DNA from: Acanthaster planci
Taxonomy: Eukaryota > Echinodermata > Asteroidea > Valvatida > Acanthasteridae
DNA: 64,000 bases
Assembly (NCBI RefSeq): GCF_001949145.1
Contig: NW_019091369.1
Location: forward strand, 382,347-446,346
Direction of reading: 5' to 3'
Numbering within the stretch: the stretch's first letter is position 1; each line of letters opens with the position of its first letter. The notes under the pieces were generated by a model. The model saw only the letters and a list, made by a program, of their open reading frames with translations. It searched no databases and had not been told where the DNA came from. This document shows, one piece after another, positions 40,801-53,701 of the stretch. A program made the position numbers and the translations under genes.

Positions 40801-43800
40801 AAGAACAACTTTGGAACTAGGATTAGGCCTATTTGTCTTACAGAATCAAATATTTGATGGGAGAAGAAAATTTCAGTGGAACTTTAATCAGGGAAAGCGG
40901 TATATAGCGTATTAACTTCTATCTGTCTTTTCACAGGCCAACTATTCCTCTTGAGATAGCTAGTGTCGATTACCATTCTTGGCACAAATTAAGGAAAAAA
41001 ATCAAATTATACGGTTTTTTTGCAAAGTTTTGTACAAACTGTTTGTTTGGATAATTGGCGGCATATCTATTCATTATTATTAATACAACAAATGCTCTAC
41101 AGGATAATGATCTGGGCGCTCCAGATATGAAATGCGTTTCCTCAACCGCTAACAACCCTCAGAAAACTCAAATCTGCAGAGTCTTGATAAAAGACTATGA
41201 TTACGCCCGCTGTGCAGCGTGCACGCGATAGGACTCTCCCGCGCACCGAGGAATTTGTTTCTTTTCAAGTCCCCGCTACTGACATTCGAATCACAATCGT
41301 ATATGTTCTCAGCGGGGTTTTTGAGTTTAACTACCTGCAGTAAAAACCTCACTTTGTTTGATTCATTGCCCACCGTAGTCATTTATTTTCTTGGCAGCGA
41401 TATTGCAGGTTGTTCTTCAGGGGCTTTCTCCTTTTGTAGCCCAAGATAAGGGAGTATGCCAATGTAATCTGCATCGGCAAACATCATTTGCAATCTTGCG
41501 GGTAGGTGAAGGCGTTTTTATATTTCTTTGGTCTCTCTGAGCTTTATGGCTCAGTAACAAAGGCAGTATTTCTTGAAGAAATCTGCACCCAAATCGTCAT
41601 GTTGGAGACGGAACGAATTTGTCATCTGAATCGGCGAAATAGTCGTCATTTTTCACACAGAATGATAGATTTTCTACTCACTGGACATTTCTTTATAGTT
41701 TTTGATGCTAAAACACTAACTAAAGGAAAATAAATTCTTTGTAGTCACTTTTCTTTGCGTTTCCCTGGTACTGAGTTTGCACAGAACTTTGGCCTATCAA
41801 AGAAACCTGATATCTGTGTACCTTATAGGTTGGGAATAAACTAAAAATCATAACAGTACAAAATTAGTTTAACCTTTAGATAAACTTGACATTGGTTTAA
41901 GTCTTTCTATAAACTTACATAATTATAACTAACCAAGAACACGTTTTGCCTCTCGTACAATACATAACACTATTAAATAGCTTTATACCTTCAGCTTTAT
42001 ACTTGAAGTGATTAGCAGCTTACAGCGCTGAAAAAAAATTAATTAGAACAACAATTCTAGAATTGGCATAATGCATTAGTAAATACGCACAATACGCAAT
42101 GTCGTTGATATTCATACATAATTATTCTTTTCCAGATTATTGAGTGAGGGATAACTGAAAGATTTGCTTTAAGCTGCAATCTTTCAACAACGTTAGAATC
42201 CATACATGAAGGCAAGGTTCTAGGTAGGAATGAGGAGTGTTTCCCGCAAGGAAACAAGGGGTTGCGCACAGGGAGTGCGTACATCACCCCGTGTGACCTT
42301 CTTTGTTTCCAAGTTTCATTACACGCTTGTTTTCTTGCTTGTTTCACCCACTAACTGTATACAGCATGCGGGTTTCGGATCTCCAGCTGTCGATGGATCA
42401 CATATAACACGGCTAATTTGTCCTAACATAATAGGCTTTGTGTATCATACAGAATAATGCCATCATTTTGTAATGCGATCTGTGTAAGATTGCGTAAACA
42501 TATCGCCAATATATATTGAAGGAATGGAGTAAAATTGATGCTTACTTTTCTATTTAATTATTTCCTTCAGTGGCCTTCAGCAAATCATGACTAACACTGT
42601 GCCGTGCAAAGAAGCAGAATTATTCTTTTTAATTCAAGTTATACAAAATGTCTCCGACGTCATAATGCACAGGTTACTTGCCTTTGAAAAGAATGATACT
42701 GTGTGCTTAGCAGGTTAAAAGAAAGTTTGCCACAAGTTCAACTCGGTTCAGTCAACCAGCAAATTGAGTTTTCCCAGTTAATGTTAAGCGCATGTGGTGT
42801 CGACTCTATCGTGGTATAAGGGTGTGCAGAAGAAGAAACGCTTATGGTCATTCTACATGACAGGCTAATTCTACTGTCTGTAGTAACAATAAGCAGCTTT
42901 AGTCGAGGTGCTGCCTGGTCAATTCCGGGGTGAAAATATGACAAACTGGGTTTATGAGGGTTTGAAACAAATTGCGCTGTCTTTGGGGCTTTCGTGTTTG
43001 GACCGCGCGCCGACTTAAAACCAGCGACTACAAGAAAGTCCGACTCCCAAGATTTCCAGTGTCGCTCTACGCGAGAATAGAATTCTCTCTTATGAGCGAT
43101 GATCAGAATCTATTTGAATCAATTTGAAACTGAGCCTGTTTTCTGCATCCATTTTGGGTATATTACAGTGCAATACTTTTCACTTCAGTCGAGGAATTTT
43201 AAAATACTTATAATGATCAGATATGCACAGATGTTCTTTATCTTATTTGGTGAGGGTAGGCAACGTTGAAATGTCTTACTCCCTCTCTAGTGTAATGTGG
43301 TCTAGGAATTTTTGTCTTAAATTCGATCATTGCTATTAGTTGCTGTTAAAATTGTCAGAACTTTTGCAAAAGCAATGATACTTGTATATCATTCACGAAA
43401 GAATGTTTACCTTCGCCAATGGCATCAAACAATATAGATTTGATACATGTTTCTGGGTTTAAGAAAGTAATACTCATTTAAACAAAACTGTTTGAGATCA
43501 AAGAAAACACAGATACGTGTATACCTCAAGAACCAGAACGTTGCTGTAATATTTAAGTATTTCACAATTATGACATTTGTTTTATTTCTCTAATAATGAA
43601 ATACCTTATTTACAAAATACAACAGAGAAAAGGGAATGATTATTTGAGAGAAAAATAGATGATAGATAGTAATGATGCTGTTGGTTAAAAGGTTGACTGT
43701 CCTTTCTGTACTGGAATTTCAATTTATTTTTCGGATGACGACAAGCCCGGAAAGCGACGGAGACACCTAGTATACAATAAAAAAACATCTGGCCACACTT

Positions 43801-44436
43801 GCATGAAACCTCACCAAAGACAGTGGGGCGAAACGCGCGCATCCACGGTAGGCCGGCGGGTGTAATTACGGACCATCACGTAACCAATACCATTTACACT
43901 GAAACAAATGTTTGGAGAAGATACAGGCTCCTATATTAATTTCCCCAAAGCAATAAAGATCACCCCGTAAACCGTATCAATTGATTTCAGTATTTTTAAT
44001 TTATGCGGCAGCATAAATCTCCCGCCACCATAATGTTGGAGTCTCTTAGATTTCGTCAACCCGTCACAAAGGAGTGTCATTCTAATTCAGTTACTGATGC
44101 TGCAGGTTGTAATTTTCATGACAGCTAAGCCTAATAATACATTTGTTTCATTAGAAACACTAACAATTTATGACTTTTATTGATTTGGGACAGAGAGGAA
44201 TTATAAACTGCTAGGATCCAAACTGAATCTGAAGTCTCAATGCAAATTGTTTTTAATCTGCCTGAGAAATGCGGCCTTTTAGTTCATATCAAAGCATGTG
44301 TTCTGTGCTTTGTTTCTTTCCAGTGGTTCTTTACGGAGGCGGTATCAAGCATAAATTTGTAGGTATAATTCAAAAGGAAAAAGACAATGAAAATTTTTTA
44401 TCACACTTCGTGGATTCCAATGAATTGAGTTCTTAC

Positions 44437-44989
44437 CTGGAATTTTCATCCATCCGTAAACGGGACCTTTGTACGTTGCGTTATTAGAGTCCGACTTTTT
44501 GTCTTTATTTGAATGGTGAAGGCTATCCTTACTGTGCTGTCTGTCAGGTTCTAACTGAGTAACTCTGCTGATCTGTAGCGGGTAGCAGGCACCCTCTAAC
44601 ACTCCTGCCGTCGGCCCCTTGTCTGCATGGTTCCAAGCCCCCTGGTGGTAGTTTGCTGTGGCATAGCCGCCCGCGTACGTATTGAACTGGTTGTCGTAGC
44701 CCGACTGGGAGTAGGTGGCATTGAAAGAACAGGATGGGTAGTTGTAAGCGGCTGTGAAGGCCTGGCTGTTGAGCCCGGCTCCGGCCATACAGTTCGTGGC
44801 GGCCGGTGAATTATCGTAGGATCCATACGGGCCGCTGGCCACGCCGGCCCCGCATCGCCAGCCGGCTGGAGCCGCCCCGTCCCCCACTAACGCTCCCCGA
44901 CTGGGCGCCACCGGCTCGAAACCGCTCGGAAACCATGACTCCCCCGGCTGATATTTCTCGAACAGCGACTTGAGAAAGTATTGGCTCAT
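44437..44989 (-). CDS. Hox8: Central-class Hox gene B (likely Hox8), exon 1
   Basis: First coding exon of the second Hox transcription factor, residues 1-184 plus the first base of Gly185. The chosen ATG at 44989 begins MSQYFLKSLFEKYQPGE, which aligns with the N-terminus of gene A and with Hox proteins generally. The middle is rich in Ala, Gly, Tyr and Asn, followed by a polar His/Lys/Ser/Asp stretch near 150-170. The hexapeptide at the exon end is VYGWMK (177-182): the Trp and Met are kept but the usual Pro of YPWM is Gly. The donor is CCAG/GTAAGA. The intron is phase 1, like gene A's. The frame stays open upstream for 109 codons to an ATG at 45316, but the Hox-like start is preferred. Hox identity is certain; Hox8 is inferred from colinear order and the TRKRRIE helix. 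Confidence 0.93.
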
Positions 44990-45126
44990 TTGAGAGATTG
45001 ATTTGTGACCTCGTTTTGCCCGTTTTATGGCTTTTCTGGCTTGAGGAATTTGTGGATTTACTGCTGTCAGTGGAGCGGCCTTTGTATGGCCCAAGATGGC
45101 TGTCTTCCAGGCTGGATGGCGTACCC

Positions 45127-45137
45127 TCAGCCAATCA
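45127..45137. promoter_or_regulatory. NF-Y-type CCAAT box upstream of Hox gene B
   Basis: TCAGCCAATCA, identical to the box upstream of gene A and in the same orientation, about 140 bp before the start codon of gene B. An AAGATGGC match to the YY1 core lies between it and the gene at 45093-45100. If the box is in the promoter, the open frame running upstream of the Hox ATG is 5' UTR or promoter rather than coding sequence. Confidence 0.45.
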
Positions 45138-46429
45138 CAGAGCGACCTGGAGAAAGTGCGCAGTGCAAAAGAGAAAGAAATCATGATTATGCAATCAAGC
45201 AGCCATGTACCACCGATGTTATCAACCAACTGGGTTAGTGACAATACACTGACGTCGCTCACTTCTATAAGAAAAAAATTATTATCCATATTACCTATTA
45301 TCCATAGGTAACACATAAGGTTTCCATTTGGCGCACATTCACAAGGCAGGCATAAAAAATAATAACCTGCATATTGGGCCTATGACAAAACCATTGAAAA
45401 ATGCGAGCTCCCCTTTTCATTAAGTAAAATAATTAAAGATCCATTTTATTAAATTCCGCAAATTCTGAACATAATGCGGTAAATTACGTGTTTGCAAGAC
45501 CAAATTCTCAAGGTCTTTACCGTTTTTGCAATGCATAACAAGACATCAAAATTTATAGGCTGATTTCCAAGGGGAATTAACCGGAGTTTTTTTTTAACCA
45601 CACTGTTTTGAAACATCACAATATATTCTCAGTTATAATTTGTCAGGTTCTAGAGTGAGACTTTGGCGAGCAAGAACCACTGATTTTTTTTGGTACCTTA
45701 ACAAAGCTAACAAGCCTGACCATCGAGGTGCAACTAAATTAATTCTGATTTGTTGTAGCATTTTTAGATCATTTACATCACCTCATTTGTGCATTCTCAG
45801 AATTAAAAAAAAAATCTGTAAGGAATATACACCTTGATTCCCACCAATCAAATCCTCAAAACTCTCTCAATGAAACAAATGTCGAAGGGTGCGATTCCAA
45901 ACGAACGGACGGGGGTCGTCTGTGCTACATTTTACAAAAGGATTCCCTAATATCAGTCCCGGGAACCGCACTTTGATTGCATAATCCACCTTGCTTTTGT
46001 TTGTTATTTTAGTTTTCGGATGGCATGTCCCCATAACACAAATGCTTGATAAGAATTCTTTGATGATAATCTAACTTCACTGTCCCAGTGGGGGATTATC
46101 AGTTATCTTTATGTTATGATGAATGATGATGCAAAACTAACTGCCTTTTCAAGAGTTGAGGGAGATATCATGTCATAATTTACTGGTTTGTTGCGGGGAA
46201 ATTTGGGAGTTTCCGAGTCCCGCAGATCTAATTTCCATGGTACATTTCACCTCCAACTGTCGTCAGGTTAAATTGCAATTTGTTCAAGATCATATGTGAC
46301 CCCCACCCGATATCATTTACTTATCTGAAGCTCGAGCGTTCTGACTACTCATTGCTGTTGACAAGTTTTTTAAAGCCATATACCAAGTGTATGAAATATG
46401 CAGGTAACACATAATCATAAAGGCACTTG

Positions 46430-46596
46430 AATACGGGCGATTCACAATAGTGCGCAACCAAGAGTTTGCAATGCGTTGGCCAATCATAACGCGCAAAATT
46501 TGTCGACCCTTTCCAGACGCTCACTGGGTCGACACATTGTGATTGGCCAACGCATTGCAAACTCTTGGTGGTGCACTATTGTGAAACGGCCGTATT
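46430..46596. mobile_element. Fold-back (MITE-like) element
   Basis: Inverted repeat with arms 46430-46509 and 46526-46596 around a 16-nt loop. A 30-nt block is perfectly complementary (46457-46486 with 46540-46569), as is an outer 11-nt block (46443-46453 with 46573-46583), and the outermost bases AATACGG/CCGTATT pair. No coding capacity. I could not define a target-site duplication. A long hairpin RNA source is an alternative. Confidence 0.7.
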
Positions 46597-47735
46597 ACAC
46601 AACAGTTCCTACAGCATTTTGCAAATACGTGGACTCAAAGTAACGTATAAAATGTAAGTCAGTCACAACTGACTTGCGTGGAGAATGGGGTAAGGGAAAA
46701 AGGGAAACATGAAGACTGTCCATGGTTTGAATCCTGGATGACAGTTTTTCAGCTTGTTTACTGTTATTAAAGATCAGTTTTGAAAGGTGTAGACAGTAAT
46801 GTAGTTTCATCTTCTTTACGACGAAACCGTTGTACTTCTGACAAACTCACATGATCACGCTTCTCTGCTAATCTACATGTATACTTATTTATTTCTACAG
46901 TAGCACTAGCAGATGTGATACAAAGCAAGTCCAAATCTCAAAGACCCTCTTCCCCTCTCTCTCCTCCTCTTTATATCCCATCTTATTCCCATCTCATTTC
47001 TAAGAAAATATCTGTGCACTTCCAGAAGGTTAGTGTGGTCAGTCAAGGATGTATTGTGGTCAGCTCGGACCACTGCCAGTCCCTGTGATTTCATTTCTAC
47101 GACTTTCTCATGAACCTAATTTTCTCCTCGTTTCACCATGACCTTTCTTTACATGCTTGCCGTTCCTTACTCAGCATTTCTTCATGACAAAAGGCCACTT
47201 AATTTCCTGCTCAAATTTTAAGCCTTAAAAATTTGTTTTATTCCAGAAAAAAACGGCAGTCACAGCGATGTGTTATCGACGTTGCAATTGGCCTCACTGA
47301 CTGGCGGGGCACATAGGTCACAATGTATTGTTTACACGTTTCCAATGTTGGCATTTTGCTGTAAAAGCCTTCGTTTATTAGGAGTGGTGGGGCCCGGTCG
47401 GATCGGATGTGTAGCCAGCATTATCATATTTTGTTAGAAAAAAAAAGACACAAGACATGCCGTGTGCATTTCCCACGAGGATTGCGTGCAAGTATCGTAT
47501 CTAGAACGAGAAACAAGTTGGTTAGATTGTTTGGGATTTTGCATAGCTTACTCGAACAAAAATGCAGGTCACAAAGAGAGTATAACTTCCTACTCCACAT
47601 TTTCAAAATGTGCGGGAATTCCTCCCCCCCATTAGCCTAATTGAAACCTTACTCAGAACGCTTGGGAATAAGGAGTGGGATCGGTCAGAATTATCGTAAA
47701 CAAAATGTTGAGCACACAGCCACAAAATTTAGAGG

Positions 47736-47795
47736 TTGTGGGAGAAAAAAATACAAGAGTGGTCGGTGTGGGAGAAAAAAATAGAAGAGTGGTCG
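47736..47795. repeat. 30-bp tandem duplication
   Basis: Two 30-bp units, 47736-47765 and 47766-47795, 28 of 30 identical, each with an A7 run. Confidence 0.9.
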
Positions 47796-47847
47796 GATCA
47801 TGACACTGGCCGTGTATCAGGTTACGACTTTCGCTTGATTCCAAAAA

Positions 47848-47860
47848 GCGCCCTCTGTCG
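47848..47860 (-). promoter_or_regulatory. CTCF-like motif
   Basis: GCGCCCTCTGTCG on the plus strand, nearly identical to the motif at 22303. It lies about 2.9 kb upstream of gene B. Confidence 0.3.
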
Positions 47861-48939
47861 AAGACTTAAAAAGGGCAAGCAAATGAACAAACAACGCTGC
47901 ATCGTTTGTTCTCAAAATCAGTATTTCCAGGGCATGTTTAATATGTGACTTTCACAATCGATTCTCTTGGGGAGACTTTTTTGTTGCAAGGGGGCTTGCT
48001 CCTTCAAAGACGTGACGTAACAAGTTCAACAATCCTCCGAGAGGAGTTGTAAATTGTCTCCAGTGCCGACAAAAGCTGGTATGAAATAATCATAATCGCT
48101 TGCGGTTTTCAAGTTTATTGGCATGGAAGTGGTGCGTCCGGGAGTTAAACACTCCTGGCTGCAATGCCAAAAATGCAAAAGCCTGCTTCCAATTTGAAGC
48201 AACAATCAGAAACCGATAGTTCCTTCTCATATCGCCATAAATCAGGTATTATGCACCCGACAAGGGGTTAAACTCAACTAGAACCTGACCTCTGTTTTTT
48301 CTCTCTCTCGTTCGCTCATACTTCTTTTCCTCCAGACTCGGGTAGAAGAAGAATATCGTAAATTTTGCTCGGGTGGGGCTCCCTTCCCGCTTCTCAGAAC
48401 ACATGCTTTCGCACTGTTCTTGTCGACCTTTGAATATGAAGTACATCCGGGAGAAAAGAAAGGAGAGCAACTGTCAAAATTCCCCTCTCTGTCGGGGGAT
48501 GGTGGTATTATTTATTGTAATTCGTCATGACTGGTTCCGAGATATGCAGCCGCTGGCTGGTGCAATTTACGCTACGTGACGGCCGAGCTTCGCCCCTGAA
48601 ACTGGGCCGCTGGTGATTTATCCTTGACGTTTTGGAACTTATGTTTTTAACCTTTGTTTTGGCCCCGAATCCTGAGGTAATTTGGCGGTCTTTGGTTTCT
48701 GGGGCAGATGCGGACAGATGTTACCAAATATTTTTAGAACAGGACTGCTCTGCGGTGTCACTTCTGAGCCACTGGAAATGGATTTCCAGATAGGGTCAAG
48801 TTTCGCTAACTCAGCCAATGACTTCAACAAAAATTCCACTAGCAATTTCTATTGGGTTCAGTTGCCACTCATTTTGACGATGACATTATCTCAGTATCCA
48901 TTATTCCACAGCCATTTTCCATTCATGGTAACCGTCCAC

Positions 48940-49270
48940 GCAGCCTGTATTCACCTCGAGCACCACCATCACGTGCCATTACATTGTAGTCGTCTTCACT
49001 GTATATATTATCCGCAACTATTGCCATCAGAATCACAGCTCTCGCGGTGTCACTGTCACCCTCTTCCCATAGTCACATCACAGGAGGCTTCGCCGTGATC
49101 GTCACAAATAAATAAACACGGTCACCATCTACTGTCATCCCCATTACCACAAACGTTGACATCAAAGGTGGCATAACCCCTCTACATCCCGACAGAGATT
49201 ATGCAGTATTGCACCACCGGCATTATGCCATCAAGAAGTCACCATCGATCCAACATATCGCATTTGTCAA
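48940..49270. repeat. Cryptic ACC/ATC trinucleotide-rich stretch
   Basis: Plus strand enriched in CACC, CATC and TCACC steps with many interruptions. No coding evidence. Confidence 0.45.
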
Positions 49271-50644
49271 TGCTAAGTTCCCCATCACCACTTTCTCGAT
49301 TTTCCTGTCTTTTCGTGGAAGTTATTGCTATTGGTCAAGTCCTCGTTAATTGGTCATCTAGTTTCAAGTCAACACACAAGTTCGGCTATTTAAACGAACG
49401 ATGAAATAGCAAACTTCTTCTTCGTAACATGAGATTTTACTCGTGATGGACGCCGGATTTTGACTTGCGATGGACTTTATATACAAGTCTGCTTCCTCAT
49501 CAACATCACACTTATTAACCTTCTCCCACATCAACCCCACTCTCAGATGCACACGGCCTATATACTCCATCTTCGGCCCGGCGACGCAACATCACTGACC
49601 CACCTGCTGCACTACGGTCGCGTGTCGTAATTGGGAAAAGCCATTCAAAACAATGTGGGGGGGGGTGTGACAAGATGATGATCACGGCGAAAATCTTTTT
49701 CTATACGAGGCAGTGGCGTTCCCCTGAGGCCTGAGACAACGGATGACCGTATAGGCGTACTACCCAGAGCGTACAGAAAAACACGATGAACATCGTCAGT
49801 GTATTAATATGATATACATGTACAGTATTTCGCGCTTATGAACTGTTTGGATGAGAAGAAATGTTTGTATTTTCAAGCACCCAATAAAAGTAAAAGTCGT
49901 TTGTGAAGCTCGAGGTTTGTGCATACAAAATTAAGAAGTCATTGCGAACATTATTTCTTCAAGAGCTATGCATCATATAGATTTTAAAAACCAGCGTTTT
50001 TTAACATGATTTCAAAGATTCCATTTTTGATCACACAAAAAAGCATTTTCTTTTCCCAAATAACAAAGCGGCTCTTTCTCCTACTACTCAGCGTTCAGCT
50101 TCACGAACCCGAACGGCATAGTTCTTACCTCCACCCCATATTTTTTTCTTCTTTTCCCACCTAAATTAGCTTTTCCCATTTTCCCAAGCTAATAATCTTT
50201 TTGGACACTTCCCAAATGCCACTGGCAAATGAAATATAGACATACAAAAGCCCGTGAAATGATTTGCTATCCTTTGTTATCCATGCAAAATGCCAGCAGA
50301 CACAATCCACCTAAACATACATCCCGTCACGGGATGCAATTGGTATCACCCGCAATAATTCACACCTGCTTCCCCGCATGCAACAGGTGTTTCAGATTCA
50401 GCCGTGTTTCCTGATCTTCACCCAGGTGAAAAGCGACACCTTCCCCAACACCTGTGCAGAGATGCACAGTCCAGACATGATGGATCTTGAGGTGGCTTGG
50501 AACAGACAGCCCACGATACAAAGAAGAAGGATCGCCTAGACTACCGTACCACTCCTGTCGGTTTGTGAGCAATGTTATCTGTGAAAACGAAGTCAAGAAT
50601 ACCCTGAGCTTGGAAGAAGTCACGCGTGCTTACCGCACGCAAAT

Positions 50645-50846
50645 NNNNNNNNNNNNNNNNNNNNNNNNNNNNNNNNNNNNNNNNNNNNNNNNNNNNNNNN
50701 NNNNNNNNNNNNNNNNNNNNNNNNNNNNNNNNNNNNNNNNNNNNNNNNNNNNNNNNNNNNNNNNNNNNNNNNNNNNNNNNNNNNNNNNNNNNNNNNNNNN
50801 NNNNNNNNNNNNNNNNNNNNNNNNNNNNNNNNNNNNNNNNNNNNNN
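50645..50846. other. Assembly gap (N)
   Basis: 202 unknown bases. Open frames that cross the gap are not real evidence of coding. Confidence 1.
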
Positions 50847-53685
50847 TCATATTTGACTTGGTTGACAGCAAACGACTGATAAAGCAACGTTTTGCTAAAA
50901 CCAAACAAATGCAAAAGCCTAATAGGCCTATTCATGGAAACAGGTTGGTCTGGATACAATTGTGTCGTTGTGTTTGACAATGTTAATGCACAGTCGTTAT
51001 TCTTGAAATCATAAAATATCTGTAAAAGTAGTTGAGAGTTGATTAATGTTGAGAACTTTTATCTCAAATAATTATTTTAATGTACATCTTCTTTATTTCG
51101 ACTTTGATTATCCAACAACAATTTCAAATTTGGTGTAAAATGGACCATTTTGATCGTCATTCCTTTGTATATCTGGATGCACTTTCCCTCTGAATTTGAA
51201 AGATCTCTCATACAGTCCTTGAGCTATTGCGTTTAAACATGACATGTTTGGCTTTTGCAAAGCAATCCATTATAACCTCATTATCTGATCATTGTCGATT
51301 ATATCACTATGTAAACTGATAGTCGCGATGACACATGTGTCCAAACTGTGTCAACATTGGCGTTCCGAAATTGTGTATCCATTTGCATTCGAAAAAATTC
51401 ACCAATATAATCACTACACTTGGACATCAGATTGCACGTAGCAGTTGGTTTCAATAGGCCTACCTGGTTTATGACAGAGCTTCATTTACTGACCCACGTC
51501 AGTTAGAAAGATGTCGTGATTATTAAGTTGAACAACTTCTGCTCGTGTTTTTAAAGTTGTCAGTATTAATGATTCGAAGAAACTCCAAAGAGCATATAAG
51601 GGGCCGACCTTAATTGATTGGAAAAGTTGATGTTTTAACCAGACACAAACACTTTGAGATCACAAAGACTCCATCAACAGCTCAACACCTTCGACTTCCG
51701 TTATTCCCGCTAACAGAAAAAAAAATCCCCGAAAGTCTTGATGTCGTCAATTATCGAGATAAACCCATTATCTCCATTATAAGACATCAGACCTCGTGAC
51801 ATGGGAGCCAACATTGAAACCAGCCTGATACTCTTGAGCAGCCGACAGGCGAAGCGCGACACTTGACGCCCCGCGCACTGGGCAAAGACGTGGATAGCAC
51901 CCCGCCGGGTGTTATGGTGCTGCGGGGTAAGATGGATTTACCCCCGGCCGGGGAACAAATTAGCCGGCGACGCTCATCCCCCTCGTCCGAGGCGGGGATT
52001 TCGACTCACGCTCCCCGGGGACCAGCGTGTCTCGGTCTCACCCGCTTCCTCCCTGGAACTGTCCCTCATAATGCAATAGATACCGTCTGGGCTCCGCGTG
52101 TCATGTATTGGTAACTTCGTCGTCAGTTTTAGCATCCAGCTAAGGAAGAAGTGTCTATTGACAAGACAGTGGACCATTTTGTGGAGAGAGGGGCATAGGA
52201 TAAGTGTTGTCAGTTTCGCTATCCTCAGCTCTTTCGTAACTGAGGCGTTTAATACTAGCCTTTCCATTAAAAGCAGGCCTAGAAAACCGGTCAGGTGCAG
52301 TTTCATTCTTAGACAGTTAATAAGTGACGTTTTCTGCGACCGGTTGCACGGCAAAATAAGAGAGAGAACAACTGTCGCCGATTTCACTGATCGAAATCTG
52401 ATGTGGTGGATTTTTTTTCAATGAGGCAATGGTGGTACTTGGGATTAAACACGATTCATAGGCCTATTTCCAGACGGAGACCAAGTGCGGTATGAAGTAA
52501 TTTTTGAATACTACTTTGGATGATAAAATGTTGGCTTGTACGCCTAAGAGTCTTCATTTTCCGATTCCTGTTTACAAACTTCACAACATAATGCCAATTG
52601 TAGTCAAGCTTCAGCGTATTGTGATTTTCTTGTTCAATAAATTGTATACCTGGACTGCCTACCCCAAGTCACAGAAGCGACGAAGAGAAATGTATATCAA
52701 AGTTATCCAAAATTAAATCCGGTAAGGAAACCTTCATCCAGGAGAGATAAATCTACCCATGGTCGTGTGTGGGGTGCAGGTTGCTAGTCGACACGGAGCG
52801 TGTCTTTATGCCTCCCTGGGCAAAACAAATTCAGAATAAATCAGGGCCGTTGACGTCCCAGAAAATGAACCTTTGGGTAACGTTACGCTGGGTTTTTCGC
52901 CCGCCCCTTCACGATGTCACACCTCGACCATGACAAAATGGCTCCTTTTTCGTGAGCTAGCCTCGTTGGGTTTCCACAGTTGACAGATAAATTATTGCCG
53001 TGTGTCGTATTGACCTACATTCTGCCAGTACCGGTACTTTGGATGACGCGGCTCAGCCCTTTGTCCGAAAAAAATCAAACTGTAGACATAAAAACTCAAG
53101 CGTTCTCACATTCCAAAAGCCCAACCTCGCGCATCAGGTTCCCACAACCAAAGTAAGCCACACAGCAGAAATTTCTGTCAACTCGCCCCACGCAACATCC
53201 ATTTGCAGCCCATTTCGGTCTGTGCGAAGGGTTTCCTCGAGACTTCATCCAAAACAATTTCCTCAGGTGTGACCTACTAGTTTGCGGGTCCCAAATCGAA
53301 AGATTTCATCCTGCGTGAGTCTGTGAAGACGGAACATTTTCCTATTTCTATATAATGACACTGTTTATTATGCCTTACAAAGGGAAGACACTAAGATCTG
53401 TGACGGACGAGTAAGTTTACATTTTTCACTCTGTAGAGGACTTCAGTTGCACTCCAGTTTGTATATAGTTCTGTTCCCCGTTCTTGTACAGAGGGGTGGT
53501 GCTTTGTCTCATTATGGGAACCAAAGAGGGTTACAAAAACAGCTCCAAGAAGTTAAAACCTGTCAATGGCATGGATCCCTTTCTAGCGACATAGCTAGCA
53601 AGGTATGAGACGGAGAGGAAACCCCCCCCTGCTTTGTGTTGGTCACTGTCTCGCAGGAATCTGGGGAATTCCTTTCAGTCATCTT

Positions 53686-53701
53686 GGGGGGGGGGGGGGG
53701 N
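53686..53701. repeat. 15-G homopolymer ending in an N
   Basis: The longest G run in the window, followed by a single undetermined base; its length is probably uncertain in the assembly. Confidence 0.95.

Noticed and set aside
50487-50980. Open frames across the N gap
   Set aside because: Open only because N cannot encode a stop.
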